Below are positions 1 through 6,153 of a DNA stretch of 6,153 bases, piece by piece (the first letter of the stretch is position 1; every line of letters starts with the position of its first letter). The notes below the pieces were generated by a model that was not told where the DNA came from, did no database searches, and worked only from the letters and a program-made list of their open reading frames with translations. A program made the translations under genes and the position numbers. This stretch comes from a bacterium (GTDB lineage: Bacteria; Zixibacteria; MSB-5A5; GN15; FEB-12), in assembly GCA_030668045.1 (NCBI GenBank), contig DAOUUR010000159.1, forward strand, positions 1 to 6,153. Direction: 5' to 3'.

Positions 1-1523
1 GTAATGTCGCTGAATATGTAGGGGAAGTTCCATGTGGAGAAGAATGATCGATCGGGGCACGGCTTAAAATCGAGACCGAAGTAGGCATTGAATATGATTC
101 GAAAGGTATTCACCGGCGTTATGGTCGGATAGAGAGGCGGGTTGTCTAGCCGAGGTAGATAGTAGGCGTTAAGGATTGAAAATCGTTCACGGTGCCATGT
201 CAACTCTTCGGACTTCCAGTTGAGGTATCGTCCCGAACCATGATCTCCCTGCACTATGATGACAGGTGGGTTGTCGGCCTCGCGGAGGAGAATATTGTCG
301 ATGGTCGTTTGCAGGCGTTCGGTAACAAACTGCACTTGATTACGATATCCCCGTATATAATCCTCGGCGTTTCCGCCTTTTTCGAAGTAATGGCTGCCGT
401 CGGAAAAACTAAACGGGAGCGAATCTCTATCTGGAGTACCGTCCTTCTCAAAGAGAAACGGCGGATGTGGGGAGATGATATGGGCTAAGACGATATAGGG
501 AGGATCGACTTCATCAATGTTGGCCAGCTTGTCCAGTGTATACAGCACTCGTCTGCGGTGAGCCTCATGCGGTCCAACTATGTGATTGAATACGAACGGA
601 AGCGGTGTTCTCGAAACAATGAGACTCTGAAATTCGGTCAACGTGAAGCGCGGAGCAAGCAGCACATCAGCCATCCTCATAGTGGTGAGGTCATATCCTG
701 AGACAAACGAAACGATGTTGTAGTCAAAAACTTGTAGCGCCATCAGAACCATGCTCTGCTGGACAAAAGTGGCCAGCGATACGCGTTCCCCCACCTTGGT
801 GCCGAACTCTCGGAGTCGACTGAGGAGATCACCATTCAACGATGAGCCCAGCGACTGCAGCGTTCGGGCGTAGTTGGAATGGCTGCTGTCGGCGACGTAA
901 AAACCGCGAGCGCGCAGGTGGTCGAGAAATGCTGAATTGTCGTAATCGAAAACTTCCTTGAGAATGTCCTGGCGGGCATAGCCATCTACGATGATGTAGT
1001 AGATGTTGGGTCGATAGGCCGGAACGTTTTTTCCTCGCGCCATCTCCGCGACAGTCGGTCCCGTGTCTTCCACCGCGGCAAGCAAGTAGCTGGCGTGTAC
1101 GATTTGCAGGGCGACCATCAGGCCGGCGATCAGGTTGAGATACCGAGTCAGGCGACTCTGTTCTGAGCCGGAGCGTCGAACTAAGCAGGCCGCGGCGATT
1201 ACTGCAGCGGCAAGAGCAACGGAGAGAATCAGGTTGGGGAGAATCTCGTACTGGCCAAACTCAACTCCAATCTTTCTGGAGAGATCAAGCAGATACCCGT
1301 AGGAGAAAAACGCGACAATCATTACGCTGGCAATCACACTGCTCTTTGCCATGTTCTTGAAATAGAGGTTAAGGAGAAGCATGATAAGAAACGTCGTCGC
1401 GAGTGCAACAATGCCGGGAACAATCAACGCTTCCGGTCTCATAGACCTGACATTCTGCGCGAAGAGAAACAGAATGGGGAAGAGCGCCAGTAGATATGGA
1501 TGCAGTACAAATATTTTCTTCAT
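1..1523 (-). CDS. Membrane-anchored alkaline-phosphatase/sulfatase-superfamily protein, copy A (C-terminus cut by window edge)
   Basis: I translated this frame by hand from the ATG at 1523-1521; it stays open for 507 codons to the window edge. The N-terminus (MKKIFVLHPYLLALFPILF...) opens a region of about five hydrophobic segments within residues 1-150. A soluble domain of the alkaline-phosphatase/sulfatase superfamily follows. Visible candidate active-site residues are D180 in IIVDGYARQD, T221 in SNYARTLQS (the position expected for the nucleophile), H348 and H353 in AHIISPHPPF, and D427-H428 in VQGDHGSG. Threonine as nucleophile is typical of LtaS- and EptA-type phospho-group transferases, so transfer of a phospho-group outside the membrane is as likely as sulfatase activity; this is inference. 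Compared with its upstream neighbour, about 20 C-terminal residues lie beyond the edge. The start overlaps the stop of that neighbour (ATGA), with GAAGAGAG about 9 bases upstream as a possible ribosome site. Substrate unknown. Confidence 0.85.
   Translation of the reverse strand, partial: MKKIFVLHPYLLALFPILFLFAQNVRSMRPEALIVPGIVALATTFLIMLLLNLYFKNMAKSSVIASVMIVAFFSYGYLLDLSRKIGVEFGQYEILPNLILSVALAAAVIAAACLVRRSGSEQSRLTRYLNLIAGLMVALQIVHASYLLAAVEDTGPTVAEMARGKNVPAYRPNIYYIIVDGYARQDILKEVFDYDNSAFLDHLRARGFYVADSSHSNYARTLQSLGSSLNGDLLSRLREFGTKVGERVSLATFVQQSMVLMALQVFDYNIVSFVSGYDLTTMRMADVLLAPRFTLTEFQSLIVSRTPLPFVFNHIVGPHEAHRRRVLYTLDKLANIDEVDPPYIVLAHIISPHPPFLFEKDGTPDRDSLPFSFSDGSHYFEKGGNAEDYIRGYRNQVQFVTERLQTTIDNILLREADNPPVIIVQGDHGSGRYLNWKSEELTWHRERFSILNAYYLPRLDNPPLYPTITPVNTFRIIFNAYFGLDFKPCPDRSFFSTWNFPYIFSDI
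1520..1523 (-). other. ATGA stop-start overlap between the two paralogues
   Basis: The ATG of copy A (1523-1521) and the TGA of copy B (1522-1520) share bases in an ATGA, the classic arrangement for translational coupling. It supports coordinated, near-equal synthesis of the two related enzymes. Confidence 0.85.
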
Positions 1524-3106
1524 TGATCGACACTCTCTTCGGTGTGAGAGGTTGCTGGAGGCAGCTCGTCATTGAGTCGATCGGTGATGTCATCATACAG
1601 GAAGGGATGCTTCCAGACCGAGTAGAATGACCGATCGGGTCGCAGATCGAAGTTGAGACCGAAACAGGAGTTGAAAATAACTCTGAACGTATTTACCGGA
1701 GTGATGGATGGATAGAGAAATTGGTTGCGCTGGCCGGGCAAGTAGTATGCGTTCAGAATTGAAAATCGTTCGCGATGCCACGTACGTTTCTTCGAATTCC
1801 AGTCAAGATGGAGGCCGGATCCATGATCTCCCTGAATGATAATGATAGGGGGATTGTTTCCATATCGAACCAGCAGACGATTAATGCACCGCTGTAGTTG
1901 TCCCGTGACGAAGCGGATCTGACTGCGGTAGCCACTTACGTATTGATCGGGGTCGCCGCCTTTCTCAAAATAATGATTCCCATCGCTGAAGCTGAAGGGT
2001 CTCTCATCAGGACCGGGGTTGCCGTAGTCGTCGAAGAGAAAAGGGGGATGCGGCGAAACAATATGCGCGAATACGAAAAACGGCGAGGCAACCTCATCTA
2101 TCTGAGGCAGCTTCTCCAGCATGTATAGAACTCGTTCCCTATGACGATCATGTTGCGTTGCAAAGACTCCCAACAGATATGATAGCGGTGTTGTTGATAC
2201 GAGCAGATTCTCAAATTCAGAAAGATGGATACCTGAAGTCAGAGTAGCATCGGCGTTGTTCATAGTTGTCACGTCGTACCCGGAGATGAACGATACTATG
2301 TTGTAGCCGAGTATTTTCAGTCCCCGCAGAACGGTGCCGGATTGAATGAAATCAGAAAGGGGCACCCGGTCGTAGGTGTTGGCGCCGAAATCGCCCAGTC
2401 TGTCCAGATACTCTGTGTTCAGCGATGAGGCCAGCGATTGCAGAGTGCGGGCGTAGTTGGAGTGGCTGCTATCGGCAATGTAGAAACCAAGCTGGCGCAA
2501 ATGGTCAAGAAAGTCGGAGTTGTCGTAGTCGAATACTTCCTTAAGAATATCCTGACGGGCATAGGCATCAACAACGATATAGTAGATGTCCGGTCGGTAG
2601 GCCGGAAGATTTGTCCCGACTGATGGTTCGGATGGAACAGCAGACTCACTAATTCTTCCAGCCACATAATAGCCAGCTATGGCCAACTGAACGACCACCA
2701 TCAAGGCTGCGACAATATTCAATATGCTTGTTACTTTTTTGAGACTTGATCTTGTTCGTAGCGTCACATAACTCATTCCGGTAACGGCAATCAACAGAAT
2801 GACTAACAGAAGCCCGTTTGGGAGTGAGTCGTTCGGACCAAAGTTCGCCCCTGCCAGGCGCCCAAGATTGAGGAGATGCCCATAGGAGAAAAAGGCCACC
2901 AGCATCAGGCTAGTCACCAGGCCACTCTTGTCAGTGTCGCGAAGGATTAACCAAAGGGCTCCGAGAATCATTGTCGTAGTTGCCAGGGCGATCCCCAGCG
3001 ACGGCAAGATGATCGCGATTCGCATGTCGGCGGCATTCTGCGTAAACAAGAACAGCACCGGGTAAACGGCTAGGAGAAATGGATGCAACAGGCGCCAACG
3101 TTGCAT
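1520..3106 (-). CDS. Membrane-anchored alkaline-phosphatase/sulfatase-superfamily protein, copy B
   Basis: Complete 528-residue protein starting at ATG 3106-3104 and ending in TGA. Hydrophobic segments lie at about residues 7-25, 29-53, 60-80, 97-116 and 126-149; a linker to about 165 leads into an extracytoplasmic alkaline-phosphatase-like domain. Candidate metal and catalytic residues are D180 (IVVDAYARQD), T221 (SNYARTLQS), H348 and H353 (AHIVSPHPPF), D427-H428 (QGDHGSG) and H444 (TWHRERF). By analogy with LtaS/EptA enzymes, T221 would be the nucleophile; true sulfatases instead use a Cys or Ser converted to formylglycine, and no C/S-x-P-x-R sulfatase signature is seen here. Copy A aligns to it without a gap from residue 171 to 507, about 61% identical by hand count. 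Copy B ends in a polar tail (ELPPATSHTEESVDQ). It starts 7 bases after the methyltransferase stop with only a weak ribosome site (AGG about 8 bases upstream), so translational coupling is likely. Role: probably modification or trimming of an envelope glycan or lipid; substrate unknown. Confidence 0.88.
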   Translation of the reverse strand: MQRWRLLHPFLLAVYPVLFLFTQNAADMRIAIILPSLGIALATTTMILGALWLILRDTDKSGLVTSLMLVAFFSYGHLLNLGRLAGANFGPNDSLPNGLLLVILLIAVTGMSYVTLRTRSSLKKVTSILNIVAALMVVVQLAIAGYYVAGRISESAVPSEPSVGTNLPAYRPDIYYIVVDAYARQDILKEVFDYDNSDFLDHLRQLGFYIADSSHSNYARTLQSLASSLNTEYLDRLGDFGANTYDRVPLSDFIQSGTVLRGLKILGYNIVSFISGYDVTTMNNADATLTSGIHLSEFENLLVSTTPLSYLLGVFATQHDRHRERVLYMLEKLPQIDEVASPFFVFAHIVSPHPPFLFDDYGNPGPDERPFSFSDGNHYFEKGGDPDQYVSGYRSQIRFVTGQLQRCINRLLVRYGNNPPIIIIQGDHGSGLHLDWNSKKRTWHRERFSILNAYYLPGQRNQFLYPSITPVNTFRVIFNSCFGLNFDLRPDRSFYSVWKHPFLYDDITDRLNDELPPATSHTEESVDQ

Positions 3107-3113
3107 AGTCAGC

Positions 3114-4502
3114 CTATCTCTTGTGCATCAGGTAGAGTGTCCGTTCCGATTCACGTATCTTCTCCGACCGGTCGAAATCAAAAACTTCGCGGAATGCTGT
3201 TTCGAAACAGTCCTGCGTGTAGTTCGGGAAAATATCCTCGCGTGACCCGAGAAGCCTCTGGGTTTGTGAATCAGACTTGGGAACAAACTCGATAATCAGC
3301 CACTTGCAAATACCGGTGAAGAAACGGGCGATCATCGGTAGCGGCAGGTTGTTAGCAATCGCCAGATGGTGTATCAGTGCCAGGGCCATCGCGGTATCTC
3401 CTGGCGATCGTTTCAGAGCGGCTGGCCGTTCCCGGTTTTCCCACCCGAGGTCGGGGCTGGGATTAGTCAGATCAAGCAGTAGCGGCAGCATGTTCGTCCG
3501 GTCAGACTGTTTGCATCCGAGATAGTTTTTCTCTACCGCTACCGGATCAATATCATAAGCGACTGTCGGTATTCCCATCTCAGCGGCGATCATGCTGTAG
3601 ATGCCGGTATTGGCTCCGAGGTCCCAGACGTTCGCGGGTGAAATCTTTTCTAAGTATGCCTTGACCAATTCTCCTTTGTGGCCTGCTGCCGAGGATGAGT
3701 AATTCGTCTGGTCGTAGTAGTCACCCCAGGTAGTTGTTACCTCTTTCCATTTTAGTTTCTTTACGATGGACTTGAGGTTGTCGATGATTCCCAGCAACGC
3801 TTGTTTGCTCATCTTGCGCTGGATCGATTTGATCTTGCGATCGGCATAACGACTCTGACTCTTGGCGTGTAAGTGAATATGGGTGAGAATCGAGAACGAG
3901 AACTTCGTCTTGACAGGCAGGAGCTTTGAGGCTAGATCAAGGGGGATACCATCGATATAAACACGCAGCAACTGGCTAAGGCGGATATCGGTGCGACTCA
4001 TCAGAGCCAGCGGCGCCAGGAAGTGCTGGCAGAATTGCTTGTACGCCACCCACGGGGAACCTTCGCGGTACGTTTCAAACGACAGCGTGTCAATCATGAC
4101 CGGACGATTCTCGATGAACTGGATGTTGTAAGCGCTGGCATCTTTCAACGACATGCCATGCTTCAGCGCGATTCCCTGCATTCTGAGAGTTGTCAGGGCG
4201 GCATCTTTAAGCTGGCTGAACGACCACTCGTACGGATAGGAGATAAACGGAATCTGTTCCGGACGGATGATCTTGTAGGCGAGCTCGGATTGGCCGGAGT
4301 CAATCTCTACCTCATCGTGCGACACCAATAACTTTTTGTCAATCAGCTTTTGATACAGCCCCGATGAGATCAGCAGATCAAAATCGTTCTGGTACGATTT
4401 ATTGACCTGACGGTAGACCGTTTCCTCGCGGGTGAAGATAAATCCGCTGGGGTCGCGAAAGGAACCGGGGTTAATCGTCGTCTTCTTGGTCGGGTCCGGC
4501 AT
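3114..4502 (-). CDS. NoeA-like class I SAM-dependent methyltransferase with N-terminal kinase-like domain
   Basis: 462 residues from ATG 4502-4500; a GTG directly before it (4505) would add one residue. The C-terminal third is a class I SAM methyltransferase: motif I VWDLGANTG (about 292-300), an acidic strand end VAYDID (D317, D319), a catalytic-region motif ALALIHHL (H378, H379), strand LIIEFVPKSD (about 402-411) and the tail REDIFPNYTQDCFE. The N-terminal half starts with PGSFRDPSGFIF and contains SYPYEWSF (about 88-95) and then LKDASAYNIQF followed by PVMIDTLSFE. This combination recalls proteins annotated as nodulation protein NoeA-related methyltransferases, recognised from memory rather than by a search. 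The D121-x4-N126 and later D138 spacing resembles a kinase catalytic loop. No signal peptide or membrane segment is evident, so it probably acts in the cytoplasm. The start lies inside the preceding miniprotein gene (32-base overlap) and the ribosome site is weak, which points to coupled translation. The substrate methylated is unknown. Confidence 0.85.
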   Translation of the reverse strand: MPDPTKKTTINPGSFRDPSGFIFTREETVYRQVNKSYQNDFDLLISSGLYQKLIDKKLLVSHDEVEIDSGQSELAYKIIRPEQIPFISYPYEWSFSQLKDAALTTLRMQGIALKHGMSLKDASAYNIQFIENRPVMIDTLSFETYREGSPWVAYKQFCQHFLAPLALMSRTDIRLSQLLRVYIDGIPLDLASKLLPVKTKFSFSILTHIHLHAKSQSRYADRKIKSIQRKMSKQALLGIIDNLKSIVKKLKWKEVTTTWGDYYDQTNYSSSAAGHKGELVKAYLEKISPANVWDLGANTGIYSMIAAEMGIPTVAYDIDPVAVEKNYLGCKQSDRTNMLPLLLDLTNPSPDLGWENRERPAALKRSPGDTAMALALIHHLAIANNLPLPMIARFFTGICKWLIIEFVPKSDSQTQRLLGSREDIFPNYTQDCFETAFREVFDFDRSEKIRESERTLYLMHKR

Positions 4503-4716
4503 CACGGTTCTTGGAAAATAGATTGAGGAAAAAGTGTTTTACGTTACTCCAGAATATCTTGACGGCGATAGCTGCTCCCAGAAGGGCCGCCAATAGTAGC
4601 TGGAATATGTAGCTACCGGTGGCCGGGTCGAGATAGGCGTTGGCGTCCTGGTATGATAGCAGCAGGATCAGTCCGGAAAGCAGAGTAATTGATGTCAGTT
4701 TCTTAATGAGTCCCAA
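4471..4716 (-). CDS. 81-residue exported membrane miniprotein with YLDPATGS motif
   Basis: The start is TTG at 4716-4714, chosen because a perfect AGGAGG sits 5 bases upstream and because the protein then begins with a typical signal peptide: MGLIKK, a hydrophobic core (about 8-21) and an ANA cleavage-like site at residues 25-27. The mature part begins YLDPATGS, followed by one transmembrane helix (about 36-56), a basic-aromatic stretch (KIFWSNVKHFF) and an acidic tail (DQEDDD). The frame is open as far as 5010, but the longer version would cross the promoter and lie antiphase over the end of the upstream gene, so it is rejected. From memory, short proteins with an N-terminal YLDPGTGS-like motif recur beside NoeA-like methyltransferase and alkaline-phosphatase-family genes; I cannot verify this here. 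It is the first gene of the putative operon and overlaps the methyltransferase gene. Function is unknown; a small membrane partner or scaffold for the enzymes downstream is my inference. Confidence 0.8.
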   Translation of the reverse strand: MGLIKKLTSITLLSGLILLLSYQDANAYLDPATGSYIFQLLLAALLGAAIAVKIFWSNVKHFFLNLFSKNRDAGPDQEDDD

Positions 4717-4721
4717 GGGTA

Positions 4722-4727
4722 CCTCCT
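4722..4727 (-). promoter_or_regulatory. Strong Shine-Dalgarno site deciding the TTG start of the miniprotein
   Basis: The minus strand reads AGGAGG, then TACCC (5 bases), then TTG. It is the strongest ribosome-binding site in the window and is the main reason to place the start of the 81-residue protein at 4716. The other starts in the operon have weak sites, so most ribosomes may load here. Confidence 0.8.
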
Positions 4728-4768
4728 GTGGTGCAAATGGCGACCGGTTCAGTGTGTTTTCGTCTGAA

Positions 4769-4796
4769 AAAATAGCACAATACGGCTGATTTTCAA
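4769..4796 (-). promoter_or_regulatory. Putative sigma-70-like promoter for the four-gene operon
   Basis: Reading the minus strand, a -35-like TTGAAA (4796-4791) is followed by a 16-base spacer and a -10-like TATTTT (4774-4769) preceded by TGC, an extended -10 element. Initiation would fall near 4762, giving a leader of about 45 bases before the miniprotein start. The elements match consensus only in part, and the promoter rules of this organism are unknown. Confidence 0.45.
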
Positions 4797-4832
4797 GTGA
4801 TTTTTGGACAGATGATCCGTGTAGAGCGATGA

Positions 4833-4851
4833 CTCCTGTCGCAGGGTTTTT
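4833..4851. other. Short hairpin with adjacent T/A tract in the intergenic gap
   Basis: On the plus strand CCTG-TCG-CAGG (4835-4845) can form a 4-bp stem, extendable by a T-G wobble pair, followed by GTTTTT. On the minus strand, the direction of all genes here, the tract becomes an A-run before the hairpin and no T-run follows. It would therefore not be a standard intrinsic terminator for the glycosyltransferase gene, which ends 14 bases upstream. The stem is too short for confidence; it may be chance or part of a dispersed repeat. Confidence 0.25.
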
Positions 4852-4864
4852 CAGGAAAAGGCGA

Positions 4865-6153
4865 TCAAAGCAGCCGCAAATGCCCGATTGAGTAGGTCTC
4901 ATCGCCCCCTTCGGGCGTAATGAGGATATTGTTGTAACCACTCCGAACAGCCTCAACGGGGACGAGAACCGTACTAACCTGCAATCCACCTCGTACGAAC
5001 TCCGGATCAACTCTTGCTGTTGCGATCTCTGTGCTGTCTGCGCGGAAGTGCAGGATGTACCGGTCGTTTGAATCGACGCTTACTTCGACTTTACGTGCGT
5101 GGTAGGTCGAGTCCATCTGGACGAGCAGACCAGGGCGTCGGACAACCATACATCCGGGCGACAGATAGGGGGTGCCAGGGCGCCGTGGTTTGCTAAAATC
5201 CGCCAATGCAACGATCCGGGGTCGCAAAGAGTACTCTTCGAGCAAATAATCATATACACCGGTATTGAGCTTCCATATCTCTACAAGTCGTTTTGCACTT
5301 GAGATATTGCCATGAATCAGTATGGAGAGTCTATCGTAATACTCGGCAAGTGACGGGTCCTCAATTAGGTTTTCACCTGATTCCAGCGACGCTAGATAGC
5401 CGTCCGGGACTATTCGCCTGAAATGACCAATGCGCCATTTTTTCGGAGTGAAGACGGGCAATCTTGACAAAAGAGGATCTGTCAGAGCATGTACATCGAC
5501 CACATGGATTTTCGGGCCGGCCAGACAGCTATAGAAACCGATTCCGGCACGTACCAGCACTGTATCCCCCCCTTCTCTGGCCCGGCGACCTTCTCTAATC
5601 CATTTGTGATTTGGTATGGTAGTGCTGTCCGTCTGAGCCAGCCAGCCGGTGTACTGATAGTAGCCAGCGCGTTCATCTCCAATACCCTTTACCCAGAATT
5701 TGATTTCGTCCCCTGTGCCAAAATCTGAACCAACTCTGGCCGGACTGAATGGCCAGCCGAGCGCAAGGATGAGACAGGTTGCAGCCATCATTGTTCCTGA
5801 TGACAGGGAGAATGTGAACCGATGCCGCGACAGAATTGCTACCGCAACAATAAATGGAGCTGACAGGAACCGCCCGACCATGAAATCACCACCTATTTGC
5901 ACGATGTAGACAGAGTACAAGGTGAGGCCGAGTGCAGCCATCACCAGGCGTCGTGACCGAGAGAGCAAGCCATAGAGACAGCCGGATGATATAACAATTA
6001 CGGTGAAGGGTGAATTTAGAAAACCTGCTTTCCAGTACCGAAAACCCTGTATAATGAGGTCGCTTCGTTCTATGCCTGCCTGGAGCTTGGCATAAGCGGT
6101 GTTGGGAAAGGGAAATCCATAGTAGATTACAGAGAAAATCAGCCACCCGGCAA
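4865..6153 (-). CDS. Polytopic GT-C-type glycosyltransferase-like membrane protein (N-terminus beyond window edge)
   Basis: The frame ends in TGA at 4867-4865 and is open to the right edge, giving 428 visible C-terminal residues. A TTG at 5968 could be read as a start, but the reading frame upstream of it encodes the well-formed segment GFPFPNTAYAKLQAGIERS (visible residues 12-30), so the gene is truncated by the window, not short. About four hydrophobic segments follow one another (visible residues about 1-11, 42-61, 70-110, 115-135, including QIGGDFMVGRFLSAPFI). Then comes a long soluble domain with WRIGHFRRIVPDGYLASL and a beta-rich C-terminus ending GHLRLL. The GFPFPNTAYAKL and GGDFMxGRF motifs recall AftB-like arabinofuranosyltransferase (GT89) and related polyprenyl-phosphate-sugar-dependent GT-C proteins; this is recognised from memory. 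The expected catalytic acidic loop near the N-terminus is out of view. It would add a sugar to an envelope glycan from the outer face of the inner membrane. Whether it shares a transcript with the genes to the left is unclear. Confidence 0.72.
   Translation of the reverse strand, partial: AGWLIFSVIYYGFPFPNTAYAKLQAGIERSDLIIQGFRYWKAGFLNSPFTVIVISSGCLYGLLSRSRRLVMAALGLTLYSVYIVQIGGDFMVGRFLSAPFIVAVAILSRHRFTFSLSSGTMMAATCLILALGWPFSPARVGSDFGTGDEIKFWVKGIGDERAGYYQYTGWLAQTDSTTIPNHKWIREGRRAREGGDTVLVRAGIGFYSCLAGPKIHVVDVHALTDPLLSRLPVFTPKKWRIGHFRRIVPDGYLASLESGENLIEDPSLAEYYDRLSILIHGNISSAKRLVEIWKLNTGVYDYLLEEYSLRPRIVALADFSKPRRPGTPYLSPGCMVVRRPGLLVQMDSTYHARKVEVSVDSNDRYILHFRADSTEIATARVDPEFVRGGLQVSTVLVPVEAVRSGYNNILITPEGGDETYSIGHLRLL

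Noticed and set aside
192..488. 98-residue plus-strand reading frame
   Set aside because: It lies wholly antisense to copy A across its catalytic core; a similar antisense frame (1898-2128) occurs at the matching place in copy B, as expected from shared codons rather than a real gene.
2419..2667. 82-residue minus-strand frame inside copy B
   Set aside because: It is an out-of-frame shadow of the conserved Asp/Thr block, with no ribosome site of its own.
1520..3106. Classical arylsulfatase assignment
   Set aside because: No C/S-x-P-x-R formylglycine signature is visible; the likely nucleophile position holds a threonine, and the polytopic N-terminus fits phospho-group transferases or phosphatases better.
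4023..4331. 102-residue plus-strand reading frame
   Set aside because: It is antisense to the methyltransferase N-terminal domain and has no ribosome site or recognisable protein features.
4833..4851. Intrinsic terminator for the glycosyltransferase gene
   Set aside because: On the coding (minus) strand the tract is an A-run before a 4-bp stem with no trailing T-run, so it lacks the form of a terminator in that direction.
4471..5010. 179-residue minus-strand reading frame starting at ATG 5010
   Set aside because: Its first 98 codons overlap the end of the glycosyltransferase gene in another frame and cross the promoter-like gap; only the part from TTG 4716 has a ribosome site, signal peptide and coherent composition.
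4865..5968. Treating the glycosyltransferase as a complete 367-residue protein from TTG 5968
   Set aside because: The same frame continues upstream to the window edge with family-like sequence (GFPFPNTAYAKL), so the gene is cut by the window.

Overview
All genes in this 6.15 kb window lie on the minus strand, so transcription runs from right to left. There are five genes. The rightmost and leftmost are cut by the window edges, and only one clear intergenic gap exists (about 148 bases, 4717-4864). I see no tRNA, rRNA, CRISPR array, insertion sequence or phage gene. Base composition is near-balanced, genes are dense, and both TTG and ATG starts are used. This suggests a free-living or environmental bacterium with a complex cell envelope. 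My guess is a little-cultivated Gram-negative-type lineage (the Zixibacteria/FCB group comes to mind), but nothing here proves a phylum.

In transcription order: (1) 6153-4865 is the C-terminal part of a polytopic membrane glycosyltransferase-like protein of the GT-C type. (2) After a gap holding a plausible sigma-70-like promoter comes a gene for an 81-residue secreted or membrane miniprotein with a YLDPATGS motif (4716-4471, TTG start behind a perfect AGGAGG). (3) It overlaps by about 32 bases a two-domain protein (4502-3114), NoeA-like, with a C-terminal class I SAM methyltransferase domain and an N-terminal domain that carries what looks like a protein-kinase-type catalytic loop. (4, 5) Seven bases later come two tandem paralogues (3106-1520 and 1523-1, joined by an ATGA overlap). 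Each has about five membrane segments and then an extracytoplasmic alkaline-phosphatase/sulfatase-superfamily domain. The left copy runs off the window with perhaps 20 residues missing.

The last four genes form one tightly packed operon and look like a functional unit at the cell envelope: a small membrane protein, a cytoplasmic methyltransferase with a possible phosphotransfer domain, and two membrane-anchored hydrolases or phospho-group transferases. With the GT-C protein next door, the simplest reading is synthesis and decoration of a surface glycan or glycolipid. The substrate is unknown. The points most worth following are the kinase-like loop in the methyltransferase, the gapless but unevenly diverged enzyme pair, and the conserved-looking miniprotein.
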